NCBI GenBank assembly: GCA_934395135.1
Contig: CAKRRK010000026.1
Coordinates: 1-16,893 of the forward strand
Reading direction: 5' to 3'
DNA length: 16,893 nt
Source of the DNA: an uncultured Eubacteriales bacterium
GTDB lineage: Bacteria; Bacillota; Clostridia; Oscillospirales; Butyricicoccaceae
The notes under the pieces were generated by a model, which did not search any database, was not told the DNA's origin, and saw only the letters and a program-made list of their open reading frames with translations. This document shows, piece after piece, positions 1 to 7,820 of this stretch. A program made the position numbers and the translations under genes. The stretch's first letter is position 1. Every line of letters starts with the position of its first letter.

Positions 1-34
1 GCCCCGGCGCACGTCTGCCCAAGGAGGCAGCCCC

Positions 35-736
35 ATGAATCCCACTCTTGCCGCCCACGCGGCCGCCATCCTGACCATCCTCATCTGGGGCGCCACCTTC
101 ACCTCCACCAAGGTGCTGCTGCAGGCCTTTGCGCCCATCGAGATCCTTTTCCTGCGCTTTTTGCTGGGGGCCTGTGCCCTGTTGCTGGCCTGCCCCCGCC
201 TGCTGCATGTGCGTGACCGGCGCCGGGAAGTGACCTTTGCCCTGGCGGGCCTGTGCGGCGTGACCCTCTACTTTTTGCTGGAGAACATCGCCCTGAGCTA
301 CAGCACGGCGTCCAACGTGGGCGTGCTGGTGGGCATATCGCCCTTTTTGACGGCCCTGCTGGCCCGCATCGTCCTGGGCGAGAGCCTGCATCCCGGCTTT
401 TTCGTGGGCTTCGTCTGCGCCATGTCCGGCATCGTCTGCATCGCCGTCAACAGCAATGCCGTGCTCCGGCTCAACCCGCTGGGCGATGTCCTGGCCCTGC
501 TGGCGGCCCTGACCTGGGCCTTCTATTCCATCCTGACCCGCAAGATAGGCGACTACGGCTACAATACCTTGCAGGTGACGCGCCGCATCTTCTGCTGGGG
601 CCTGCTCTTCATGCTGCCAACCCTGCCGCTGTCCGGATTCCATGAATTTTATTTTGCTCCGAAAGAAGTTCCGTTACTGGGTCAAATATTAATTGCACCC
701 GATTTTTTCGAACAAACCGATACAGGGCGTCAATGA
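35..736 (+). CDS. EamA/DMT-family permease, truncated and fused to a foreign tail
   Basis: Inner-membrane transporter of the drug/metabolite (EamA) superfamily; the substrate cannot be told. An AAGGAGG ribosome-binding site sits 8 bases before the ATG. The reading frame shows alternating hydrophobic helices from residue 8 onward, with the EamA-like start 'ILIWGATFTSTK' and a second EamA repeat beginning near residue 150 ('GDVLALLAALTWAFYSILTR'). Family members are about 300 residues with ten helices. Here family-like sequence stops near residue 202 (about base 640), and the last ~31 codons read through the opposite strand of the neighbouring flavoprotein gene, so they are not native. The bases and codons are strongly GC-rich, unlike everything after 640. 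I infer a fragment from another genome, of Desulfovibrio-like style, joined to a clostridial contig. The family is fairly sure; the taxon is a guess. Confidence 0.75.
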   Translation: MNPTLAAHAAAILTILIWGATFTSTKVLLQAFAPIEILFLRFLLGACALLLACPRLLHVRDRRREVTFALAGLCGVTLYFLLENIALSYSTASNVGVLVGISPFLTALLARIVLGESLHPGFFVGFVCAMSGIVCIAVNSNAVLRLNPLGDVLALLAALTWAFYSILTRKIGDYGYNTLQVTRRIFCWGLLFMLPTLPLSGFHEFYFAPKEVPLLGQILIAPDFFEQTDTGRQ

Positions 737-1070
737 TGTCGGAAGCCTTGTCCGACACAGGAAACACACGCCCGCCCCGTTCTGTTTTCAGCGGCACCCC
801 CAAATTTTCAAAAAAGGCAATGGCATCTTCCGTGCCAAAGCCTTTTAACGCGCTGTACAGAAACCGGCTGTTTCGGGGAATATGCTCCATCAATGTTTCA
901 AAGTCGCAGCGATTTGTCACATTGCAACGTCCTTTTCCCGTAATGTAGAGTTTTCTGCCAACTTTATTGTTTTTTTCAAATAATAAGACTTGATGTCCGT
1001 TTTGCGCCGCAATGCCGGCGGCCATCAAGCCAGCCGCACCGGCTCCCACGACAGCAACCGTTTTTTTCAT
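609..1070 (-). pseudogene. NAD(P)/FAD-dependent oxidoreductase, HI0933/YhiN family, N-terminal fragment
   Basis: N-terminal third of a BaiN/YhiN-type flavoprotein. Residues 5-20 carry the FAD-binding Rossmann motif (VVGAGAAGLMAA), followed by the acidic end of strand 2 (LLFEKN) and the family signature 'GRKLYITGKGRCNVTN' at 38-53. The family is usually about 400 residues; here similarity ends near residue 141-146 and the frame then runs to a stop in the GC-rich foreign DNA. The loss therefore reflects the join at about 640, not decay in place. The ATG follows the stop of the RpiR-type regulator by 6 bases, with a weak AGAGG inside the end of that gene, so it is the downstream member of the same transcript. 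In clostridia a yhiN homologue commonly follows rluB, which fits this position. Confidence 0.85.
630..648. other. Abrupt composition break and double gene truncation (likely chimeric join)
   Basis: Two unrelated convergent genes both lose their family similarity here: the plus-strand EamA permease after about base 640 and the minus-strand yhiN-type flavoprotein at about base 645. Sequence to the left is GC-rich; sequence to the right is A/T-richer, with long T and A runs. No transposase, tRNA or repeat lies at the point. The exact base cannot be fixed, because a few bases such as GGATTC fit both sides. Confidence 0.7.
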
Positions 1071-1076
1071 ATTGTT

Positions 1077-1940
1077 TTATGCCTCTTCAAATTTCTGATA
1101 TACTTGGTATTGATCCCAAATATCTTCCAATTTATTAAATGTATGGGCTATTTCCTCTTTTTTCCCCATGCCCACCGCCATAATCAACGCATTGAGCACA
1201 CTAAGCGGCGCTACAAGGGAATCCACAAACGACGCCATATCGCTTTTTGCCACCAAGGTATAATCGGAATACTTTGCGAGGGGAGACAACGTAGAGTCCG
1301 TAACGGCAATGACCTTTGCGCCGGTATCCCTGGCAAAACTCAATGCGTTTAGGGTACGCTTGGAGTAGCGCGGAAAACTGATGCCGATGATGACGTCTTC
1401 TTTCTCGATTCGCAGAATTTGCTCAAACACTTCGCTGACGCTATTGGTCTGCACCGTTACTACATTTTCAAATATGAGGTTAAAATAAAATCCCAAAAAG
1501 CTTGACAAAGCAAACGCAGACCGTACCCCTAAAATATAGATCTTTCTGGCCTTTAAAATCGCACTGACCGCGCCGTTAAAATCCTCACGGGAAAGCTCGT
1601 CCATCGTCAGCCGGATTTTATCAATGTCCGCGCTGAGCACGGTATGGAGCACATCCTGGCCACCCAGCCGATCATCCGCAACTGCCATGCGCTGTACCGC
1701 TGTTAGTTTGTTGCGAATCATTTCCTGCAAAGCCTTTTGCAGATGGGGATATCCGTCGTATCCAAGCTCGGTTGCAAACCGAACCACTGTGGATTCGCTG
1801 ACATTTACCGTGGTCCCAAGCCGGCTGGCTGTCATAAAGGCCGCTTTGTCATAATGCTCTACAATATATTTTGCGATGGCTTTCTGCCGTTTCGAAAAGG
1901 TGTCCATATTATTTTGTATTTTGGCTAACAAATCACTCAT
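1077..1940 (-). CDS. RpiR/MurR-family transcriptional regulator (HTH + SIS domains)
   Basis: Cytoplasmic DNA-binding regulator of the RpiR family, which senses sugar phosphates. I place the start at the ATG at 1940 (MSDLLAKIQ), which has GGAG about 9 bases upstream; an in-frame TTG at 1955 overlaps that GGAG and is less likely. Residues 1-75 form the HTH_6 domain, with 'SRLGTTVNVSESTVVRFATELG' features typical of the recognition helix. Residues about 115-255 form a SIS domain, with a phosphosugar-site pattern (ILGVRSAF, then GISFPRYSKRT). The length of 287 residues is normal. It has its own promoter in the gap before it and is followed at once by the flavoprotein fragment. No sugar catabolic gene adjoins, so the effector is unknown. 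Confidence 0.9.
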   Translation of the reverse strand: MSDLLAKIQNNMDTFSKRQKAIAKYIVEHYDKAAFMTASRLGTTVNVSESTVVRFATELGYDGYPHLQKALQEMIRNKLTAVQRMAVADDRLGGQDVLHTVLSADIDKIRLTMDELSREDFNGAVSAILKARKIYILGVRSAFALSSFLGFYFNLIFENVVTVQTNSVSEVFEQILRIEKEDVIIGISFPRYSKRTLNALSFARDTGAKVIAVTDSTLSPLAKYSDYTLVAKSDMASFVDSLVAPLSVLNALIMAVGMGKKEEIAHTFNKLEDIWDQYQVYQKFEEA

Positions 1941-1974
1941 ACGCCACATCTCCAACTATAAAACAATATACTTT

Positions 1975-2004
1975 ATCATATCGTATACTAGAAGGTTTTT
2001 GCAA
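1975..2004 (-). promoter_or_regulatory. Predicted sigma-A promoter of the RpiR regulator
   Basis: On the minus strand, TTGCAA (1999-2004), an 18-base spacer and TATGAT (1975-1980) lie about 35 bases before the regulator start. A short palindrome GTATAC (1984-1989) sits in the spacer, and GAAAATTTC lies just upstream at 2014-2022. Such palindromes could be operator halves for autoregulation, but this is speculative. Confidence 0.5.
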
Positions 2005-2044
2005 GTACTTTATGAGAAAATTTCAAAAAAACCCATCCTGCCTC

Positions 2045-2761
2045 TCACAAAATCTCCGGCAGCGCTTTTAAATATTGTATTTCCTGCTTTGTGAGATAGC
2101 GCCAGGCGCCTGGAGACAAGGTTTCATCCAGTTTTAATTCTCCTACTGCAATGCGTTTGAGTCTTCTTACCTGAAAGCCGCAAAGCGCGCACATTTTTCG
2201 AATTTGCCGGTTCCTACCCTCATGGATGGAGAGAATAACCGTCGCCTCCCGTTCTTTTTGGCAGACAATCTCTATAGCGGCCGGCGAAATAGGATATCCG
2301 TCAATCTTCATTGGTTGTGAAAGCTTTTGCAAATTTTTCACGTTCCCGGTTACAACCGTCAAGTACCGTTTTTCTACCGTATGGCGCGGGTGGGTCAATT
2401 TGTTTGTCAGGCTGCCGTCATTGGTCAAAAGAAGCAAGCCCTCCGACTGGTAATCCAGCCGTCCAACGGGATGCACCCGCACCCCGCATGAAACAAGATC
2501 CGCCACCGTTTTTCTTCCCCGTTCATCGCGCAGGGTTGTGACAACTCCAATCGGCTTATACAGCATCACATATACCATACGCTCTGGCTGGCGCAGCGTT
2601 TTTCCGCGGACGGTTATGCAATCCCGCTGTCCATCTGCTTTGTCTCCGATTCTCGCTATGCGGCCGTTTATGGTTACATCCCCGCCGCGAATCCATTCTT
2701 CCGCCGTCCTGCGGGAGCACAGCCCTGCGGCCGATATTATTTTTTGTATTCTCTCTTCCAT
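2045..2761 (-). CDS. rluB: 23S rRNA pseudouridine synthase, RsuA/RluB family
   Basis: Converts a uridine of 23S rRNA to pseudouridine during ribosome assembly. Residues 1-60 from the chosen start form an S4 RNA-binding domain (RIQKIISAAGLCSRRTAEEWI). The catalytic segment follows: 'VHPVGRLDYQSEGLLLLTNDG' carries the conserved GRLD aspartate, and the C-terminal 'EGRNRQIRKMCALCGF' block is typical of the RluB/RluE/RluF/RsuA group. The start is taken at ATG 2761; ATG 2764 directly before it and ATG 2785 are also in frame, and no site has a strong Shine-Dalgarno, only a GGCGGT. The gene lies 58 bases after the carboxypeptidase and is probably co-transcribed with it. The dac-rluB order is common in clostridia. 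RluB rather than RsuA is inferred from context. Confidence 0.9.
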   Translation of the reverse strand: MEERIQKIISAAGLCSRRTAEEWIRGGDVTINGRIARIGDKADGQRDCITVRGKTLRQPERMVYVMLYKPIGVVTTLRDERGRKTVADLVSCGVRVHPVGRLDYQSEGLLLLTNDGSLTNKLTHPRHTVEKRYLTVVTGNVKNLQKLSQPMKIDGYPISPAAIEIVCQKEREATVILSIHEGRNRQIRKMCALCGFQVRRLKRIAVGELKLDETLSPGAWRYLTKQEIQYLKALPEIL

Positions 2762-2819
2762 CATTCTACCGCCGTTTTTAAGCATTCCCCTGCGTCAAAA
2801 CACCATAAGGCGTGCTGTA

Positions 2820-3911
2820 TCATACCAAACCTTTCAAAAAGCCCGCAAGTCTTTCCAAAAAACTGATTTTCACCTGGCTTTCATCCAGCTCGGACGCCTC
2901 GGAAAATACCAGAACATCTTCACACAATACAGTATCTCCAACCATATATTCTATTGTACCATAAATTTCTCCAGCCGCAACTGGCGCATACACCATTTTT
3001 TTACCGCAAATTCTGGTTTTCATCCCCTCCATTTCTGCATCCGTGCATGAAAGAGTGCCATCCTTTGCTGTTTTCACCGCAACCTCCGGCTTTGTGCCGC
3101 CGATTATCTCTATTTCCCTGACGGTGGTCCCCGCTGTATGCATCGTATGCTCTTTATAACTTGCGAAGGCCTCATCCAGCAGTTCCATATGATCGTTCCA
3201 ATCGTTTCCGTCGTTTAGGGTAACCGCTACTACCATGCGGCCGTTTCGTTTGGCTGCTGACACCAGACAGCGCCCGCACTTTTTGGTAAATCCTGTTTTT
3301 ACACCAATTGCACCGTCATATCTCCACAATAGTTTGTTATGATTTCGCAGGGTTCGCGTACCGTTTGTGTATTCTTTTGTTCCCACAATTTCCGCAAACG
3401 TATCGTTTTTCAATGCATATGCTGCCAGGCGGGCCAACTCTTTTGCTGTGGTATGATGCCCTTCGCCATCCAGACCGCTTGGGTTTTCGAACTGTGTATT
3501 CTTAAGGCCAAGTGTTTTTGCTTTGTCATTCATTTTTTTTACAAATACATCCAAGCCGCCGCACTCTCCTGCAACCGCCAGTGCCGCATCGTTGCCGGAA
3601 GCCAACATCAAACCATATAAAATATCCCGCAGAGGAAGCACTTCCTGTTCTTTCAAATACATCGAAGAGCCTTCTGCCAACGTATACTCCCGCTTTATTT
3701 TCACCGGCCGATCAATGTCCCCCTCCTCCAGCGCAATAAGACAGGTCATAATTTTCGTTGTGCTGGCCATAGGAAGGACTTCCTCCCCGTTTCGCTCGTA
3801 GAGAATGCTTCCGGTATCTCCATCCATCACCACAGCGCTTTGTGCGGAGACCGCCCCCGCATTCCCGCACAGAAAAGCGAAGAGCAGAATCAAACAAATC
3901 ATTTTTTTCAT
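2820..3911 (-). CDS. dacF: D-alanyl-D-alanine carboxypeptidase (penicillin-binding protein, DacF/DacB type)
   Basis: Exported low-molecular-weight penicillin-binding protein that removes the terminal D-Ala from peptidoglycan stem peptides. A signal peptide covers residues 1-23 (MKKMICLILLFAFLCGNAGA). All three serine-peptidase motifs are present: SxxK at 50-53 (STTK), SxN at 105-107 (SGN) and KTG at 205-207. Residues about 255-345 form the beta-rich PBP5 C-terminal domain. The last 16 residues (from SFLERLAGFLKGLV) look like an amphipathic membrane anchor. GAGGTG lies 7 bases before the ATG. The length of 363 fits the S11 family. In related genomes a gene of this kind follows ytfJ in the scpA-scpB-DUF2953-ytfJ cluster; here the recombinase/SLH module separates them. 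The choice between dacF and dacB is uncertain. Confidence 0.93.
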   Translation of the reverse strand: MKKMICLILLFAFLCGNAGAVSAQSAVVMDGDTGSILYERNGEEVLPMASTTKIMTCLIALEEGDIDRPVKIKREYTLAEGSSMYLKEQEVLPLRDILYGLMLASGNDAALAVAGECGGLDVFVKKMNDKAKTLGLKNTQFENPSGLDGEGHHTTAKELARLAAYALKNDTFAEIVGTKEYTNGTRTLRNHNKLLWRYDGAIGVKTGFTKKCGRCLVSAAKRNGRMVVAVTLNDGNDWNDHMELLDEAFASYKEHTMHTAGTTVREIEIIGGTKPEVAVKTAKDGTLSCTDAEMEGMKTRICGKKMVYAPVAAGEIYGTIEYMVGDTVLCEDVLVFSEASELDESQVKISFLERLAGFLKGLV

Positions 3912-4041
3912 ATTTGCACCTCAAACCTTAAAACTGCTTCATCCTATTCTTACGTTTGCAATAGAGCTGTTATTCGAAATTCTCACCGCAAATGCAAACA
4001 TTCTGTTTTTATATCCACAGGAATGTAATTTTTTCATAAAA

Positions 4042-4069
4042 AAAAGACGGCGAGTCTTCGCCGTCTTTT
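4042..4069 (-). terminator. Intrinsic terminator after the SLH gene
   Basis: Perfect 12-bp inverted repeat AAAAGACGGCGA / TCGCCGTCTTTT with a 4-base loop (GTCT). On the minus strand it starts 17 bases after the SLH stop codon and runs into T-rich sequence. It isolates the SLH gene from the dac-rluB genes downstream. Confidence 0.9.
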
Positions 4070-4085
4070 CATCTATAGATTTCTT

Positions 4086-7000
4086 TTATTGATACTGTAT
4101 CCAATCCGGAATCTTTTGAATTGCCGTCCAATCTTCCGTACCATTGCTTCTCCGCTGATAATCATGGCTGTTGGTCGCTTCCTGTACATCCAGATAATAC
4201 CACTTGGCAGTGTCTGTATTATCCGGCCAAACAATCATATCTGGCAGTAAATCCTCCTTTGTATCAGGATTTCTGTTCAGAACCCGATTGACCAAAGCCA
4301 TAGCTTCCGCTCTTGTAATATACTGGTTCGGTTTAAAAGTTCCATCGGTATAACCATTAATCCAGCCACTGGCAGCCGCTTTGCTGATTTCGCTTTCCGC
4401 CCAATGACCGCTGATATCCGTGAATGCCGCAGATGTTTCGGTTGTGGAAGTATCAAATCTTGCCGCTATGGCAGCAAACTCTGCCCGCGTAATCATCCTG
4501 GTTGGCGCAAACGTCCCATCTGGCTGGCCGTCAATTACACCAATCGCTGTCAATGTAGACACCGCAGTATTATACCAGCTGTCGCGCCCTACATCGGAGT
4601 AACGATTTTCTTCCGTCAAATACTCACTGCGGGAATCTTCGGTTAACAGGCGGAAGAAAATCGTTGCAACTTCCGCCCGGGTAATCTCCGCTTCCGGGTG
4701 GGCAAGTCCGTCAGGATACCCTACAATATAAGCATAGTGATCGGCATCATTCAAAGAAGACGGCGTGGAAGTTTTCTTGTTCTCCACAACAATACTTCTC
4801 TCCGTTCTGTTGGTCGATGCCATATGCTTTGTCGCATCCAGTGTATATCCCACCGGCGGCAAGGTTTCTATCCAGTAATACTGGCCGCTGCTTCTTACCG
4901 TCGCCTGAATTACACCATTGCTGTTGGTGGTATAGCTGCCTACCTTTGTGTCGCTGTTTGCTCCCACTCGGTAAAGATCAAATTTTGCACCGGACAATGT
5001 TGTGTCATTGTCATTAGAATCCACCTTTGTGAGCGTAAGCGTCCAAGAACTGCTTCCCCCACCGCCGGAGTATGTATAGGTATTTGTGAAAACAGCCTTC
5101 TCCTGCGGAACAGGTTCCTTATCCGTCTGTTCCGGCACGTCTTCTTTCAAAATTTCTACAGAAACCGTTTGATCATTTGTAAGCGATGGAACAATCTGAT
5201 ATACCGCATCCGAATACGTCCAGTAGCTTGCTTTACCGTCCACTTCTCTAAGATAGAATCCGTCTGTAAGTCTGGAGAACACTTCTTCATCAACAGTAAG
5301 TTTGACCGTCCCCGGGTAAGTGTTTACACCGCTGGTTTCGATGCTTGCACCGGTAACCCCTGTTGTCAAAACATGTTTCACCGGTTCATTTGATTCCTCC
5401 GGGTAATCCAGCGTATAAACTTCAAAATTAAACGTCTGCTTTCCTGGCTGAGAAGAACCGCCTTTTTCAACCTTCTTTTCCATCGGAATTTCAATGGTAT
5501 AGATCGGTTCACTGCTCCACTTTGCATAAAGCGTCAAATCTGCCGCAGGCATTGTGCTTCCGTTCCACGGTGTTTCAAGCGCTTCCTCTACATACCAGCC
5601 GAGGAAATTAAATCCATCCCGTTCGACTTCCGCATCGCTCGGCGCACTGATTGGATATCCAGCAACATAGCTTCCGGCTGCTGTATAATCTGCTCCCGCA
5701 AGAATTTCGCCGCCGTTAAGAACGTAACGCAGTGCATAGTTCGAAACAGAAACCGGTGCATATGTCCAAGTGCCCGCAATGGTCAGATTGGACTGAATGG
5801 TTCCGGCTTCCGTATCCCAGCCGCTGAACGTATATTTGCCGTTGGGATTGCCGTATGTGTCATGGGTATAAACCACTGTGCTGCTGGTATAAGTTGTGTC
5901 AACAGTATAGGCCTGATTCTTGCTGTATACCGTGCTGTCCTGCGGGACGCTCGGTGTTGTTTCGGTTCCGTCCGCCTGATACAGTTTGGTGCCGTCTGTC
6001 GGCAGACCGCTCCAGCTGTAGGTAATGGTGCAGGGAATTGCCTTCATTTTAGCATAGACAATAATATCATTATTCGGCATCTTGTCAGGCTTTGTCCAAA
6101 CAGCAGAACAATCTGTCCCTGTATACCATATGCTGATGGTTTCATACCCGGTTTCCGAGTAGCTGTATTCTGGAATTGCCGCGTCAACATCCACAGCAGC
6201 AGTATTTACCAGCGTCCAATTTTCACCATTGTCATAGCTTACCCTGTAAAAAACACTGTGCTGTGCGTTCCCGGCAACGCTGATCATCAGCCAAGTCTGC
6301 CACCGGGCAGCACCGGCATGAAAATATTCTTTGACTGCAAACTGTGTCGGTGTAATCTGCAAAATCTGGACATCCGTTCCTACGCTGTCAAAAGTGCCGG
6401 CATTACCGCTGGATGCGGTGCTGCAGCTATAGCCAGAACCATCGTTGCAGCAAAGAGCCGTGTGGCTGACTGTGATGCCTTTCTGCGCGACAATGATGAT
6501 TCCCTTTGCCTCGACTTCTCCCACTGTTACGCCGCTATCCGTAATATCCGGTGTGCCAAAGCCTCCGATGGGTATTTCGACGATTTGCTGGCCGGCAAGG
6601 GCAGTCTGCACATCCTGCTCTGTGATAACACCGCCTTGCCCCGTTCCTGTTACATTGCCCAAATAAACCTTGATATTTTCCGCTGCAATATCGTAGGCAT
6701 CCTGATCTGCAAATCTTGTTGCCTTTGTATTGACAATGTTTGAGGCAACATTCCAGCCAAACGCCGCCTTGTCTTTGGTTGCATTTGTTTGATTCCAAAT
6801 AGCATACAGCACTTTGTCTTCCGCCGGCACAGTAATGGCAGCGCCGGACGCATAGGCGGTACCGCTGCCGTCCTTTTCCGTATTCCAGGCAACGAATACA
6901 TAACCACTGCGGGTTGGAACACCGTCCGGAATGCTAATCGAAGCATCCGGTACAGCGCGGATACCCGCTGGCATACCGCTGACGGAAGCCGTGGTGTTGC

Positions 7001-7484
7001 TGTCAAAAGAAAGCATTACCGCACTGGCATCGATTAATTCATAGGCAATGTTATAGCAGTCCTCCGTATGGACGTGCAAAGCACTGGTGCAGCTCAAGTA
7101 ATAATAGGTCTTCTTTATACCATTTCCACTGAAGATCAGCTTTTCATACTCTCCGTTTACAAAGCCATACTCTCCCCAATCACTTTCATAATAACGGTCA
7201 AACAATTCACTATAACTATACCGGTCTCCCGTATATTTCGTATAGCATCCGTTTTCCATGGAATGCTCGGTATGGCCGTTACTGCAGATAAATTCTCTGT
7301 CGGTTTCTTCCCATACTGCTCCCTCCGGCGCAGCCGGCAGGGTTTCATAGTCAGCGCCGCTTCCTTTGCCAACCACAATGGTATCGCCAATGCTGAATGC
7401 ATCGTCTGCTGCCAAGGCACTTGCCGGCAACAAACTCAGTGCCAGGACGACGCTGAGCAGCAATGCGCATAATCTTCGTTTCAT
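4086..7484 (-). CDS. Large SLH-anchored surface protein with InlB-like repeats and pilin/SpaA isopeptide domains
   Basis: Secreted cell-surface protein of 1132 residues, probably an adhesin or structural protein. Signal peptide 1-25 (cut after ASALA). Two Cys/His clusters follow: CSNGHTEHSMENGCY at 67-81 and CTSALHVHTEDCY at 132-144. InlB/Listeria-Bacteroides-type beta repeats occur at about 165-232 and 585-658 (FLGWY, TLYAKW), with a related partial unit near 550-580. A pilin isopeptide-like domain spans about 660-803 (IEIPMEKKVEKGG, GFYLREVDG). A SpaA/Cna-B-like domain spans about 814-903 (LTLTKVD, YYWIETLPPVGYT), where Lys and Glu could form an internal isopeptide bond. Three SLH domains at about 912-955, 963-1009 and 1020-1070 (GYPDG, GQPDGTF, GYTDGTF, each followed by TRAE) attach it to a secondary wall polymer. 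GAGAGG precedes the ATG. It has no strong promoter of its own; the invertible promoter upstream likely controls it. Confidence 0.92.
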   Translation of the reverse strand: MKRRLCALLLSVVLALSLLPASALAADDAFSIGDTIVVGKGSGADYETLPAAPEGAVWEETDREFICSNGHTEHSMENGCYTKYTGDRYSYSELFDRYYESDWGEYGFVNGEYEKLIFSGNGIKKTYYYLSCTSALHVHTEDCYNIAYELIDASAVMLSFDSNTTASVSGMPAGIRAVPDASISIPDGVPTRSGYVFVAWNTEKDGSGTAYASGAAITVPAEDKVLYAIWNQTNATKDKAAFGWNVASNIVNTKATRFADQDAYDIAAENIKVYLGNVTGTGQGGVITEQDVQTALAGQQIVEIPIGGFGTPDITDSGVTVGEVEAKGIIIVAQKGITVSHTALCCNDGSGYSCSTASSGNAGTFDSVGTDVQILQITPTQFAVKEYFHAGAARWQTWLMISVAGNAQHSVFYRVSYDNGENWTLVNTAAVDVDAAIPEYSYSETGYETISIWYTGTDCSAVWTKPDKMPNNDIIVYAKMKAIPCTITYSWSGLPTDGTKLYQADGTETTPSVPQDSTVYSKNQAYTVDTTYTSSTVVYTHDTYGNPNGKYTFSGWDTEAGTIQSNLTIAGTWTYAPVSVSNYALRYVLNGGEILAGADYTAAGSYVAGYPISAPSDAEVERDGFNFLGWYVEEALETPWNGSTMPAADLTLYAKWSSEPIYTIEIPMEKKVEKGGSSQPGKQTFNFEVYTLDYPEESNEPVKHVLTTGVTGASIETSGVNTYPGTVKLTVDEEVFSRLTDGFYLREVDGKASYWTYSDAVYQIVPSLTNDQTVSVEILKEDVPEQTDKEPVPQEKAVFTNTYTYSGGGGSSSWTLTLTKVDSNDNDTTLSGAKFDLYRVGANSDTKVGSYTTNSNGVIQATVRSSGQYYWIETLPPVGYTLDATKHMASTNRTERSIVVENKKTSTPSSLNDADHYAYIVGYPDGLAHPEAEITRAEVATIFFRLLTEDSRSEYLTEENRYSDVGRDSWYNTAVSTLTAIGVIDGQPDGTFAPTRMITRAEFAAIAARFDTSTTETSAAFTDISGHWAESEISKAAASGWINGYTDGTFKPNQYITRAEAMALVNRVLNRNPDTKEDLLPDMIVWPDNTDTAKWYYLDVQEATNSHDYQRRSNGTEDWTAIQKIPDWIQYQ

Positions 7485-7605
7485 AGAATACTACCTCTCA
7501 ATTTTATTAAAATTTTGTCCTTTCCCGGGGCCAATGCTCTATCCATCTTCACATTTCTCTCAAAGGCAAACCTTTGGACGGTTTCCTTAAAAAGTACAGT
7601 ATTTA

Positions 7606-7618
7606 CCCCCCCCCCCCC
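7606..7618. repeat. Homopolymeric C13 (G13 on the SLH coding strand)
   Basis: Thirteen consecutive C bases 122 bases before the SLH start codon, in otherwise A/T-rich DNA. Tracts of this length slip readily during replication. If the inverted promoter is used, the tract lies in the 5' leader of the SLH mRNA as G13. The counted length may also be affected by sequencing error. Confidence 0.85.
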
Positions 7619-7692
7619 GGATTTTTGTCCTTGTTTTGGGTGAATCTCTAAACAAAGCGAAGTTTCAGCTCCTTTCCGGCTTTAATCGAGGT

Positions 7693-7718
7693 TTATCAAA
7701 AAGCAGACTTTTTGAGTT
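7693..7718. repeat. Left crossover site of the invertible segment (hix-like)
   Basis: Twenty-six-base site with two 12-base half-sites around the central dinucleotide AG (7705-7706). The core TCAAAAAGCAGACTTTTTGA (7696-7715) has palindromic 8-base arms around an asymmetric centre. Bases 7694-7715 recur perfectly, in reverse complement, at 7831-7852. The left half-site read outward is GCTTTTTGATAA, one base different from the Salmonella hix half-site GGTTTTTGATAA as I recall it. Palindromic arms around a two-base overlap are the standard design of serine-invertase sites. Confidence 0.8.
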
Positions 7719-7782
7719 TTTCCTTTTTTTCGGATAAATCCATTGGAAATTTAAATTTTTTTCTCCTGTCTTGTTTTTTGAG

Positions 7783-7811
7783 TTGAAAATGCAGGAGATT
7801 TTTGTTATAGT
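7783..7811 (+). promoter_or_regulatory. Promoter inside the invertible segment, facing away from the SLH gene
   Basis: TTGAAA (7783-7788), a spacer of exactly 17 bases, and TATAGT (7806-7811): five of six matches to each sigma-A hexamer. In the sequence as given, transcription would start at about 7818 and run right, directly into the hairpin at 7821-7860 and antisense to the recombinase. After inversion between the two site centres, the -10 would map to about 7735-7740 and point left, giving a leader of roughly 240 bases before the SLH start. Confidence 0.75.
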
Positions 7812-7820
7812 AAAATAAAA

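Noticed and set aside
641..736. Last ~31 codons of the EamA reading frame as native protein
   Set aside because: They are read from the antisense strand of the flavoprotein gene beyond the composition break and lack the hydrophobic pattern of the family.
3712..3924. 70-codon minus-strand open frame at the start of dac
   Set aside because: It is an alternative frame of the carboxypeptidase signal-peptide region, which is clearly coding in the other frame with all three catalytic motifs.
4698..6743. Long plus-strand open frames opposite the SLH gene (231 and 293 codons)
   Set aside because: They lie antisense to a gene with signal peptide and known domains, and their products are Cys/His/Arg-rich without any family pattern.
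7498..7533. Possible promoter TTGGCC-17-TTTAAT just before the SLH gene
   Set aside because: The start point would fall on the ribosome-binding site, leaving almost no leader, and the -35 box is poor.
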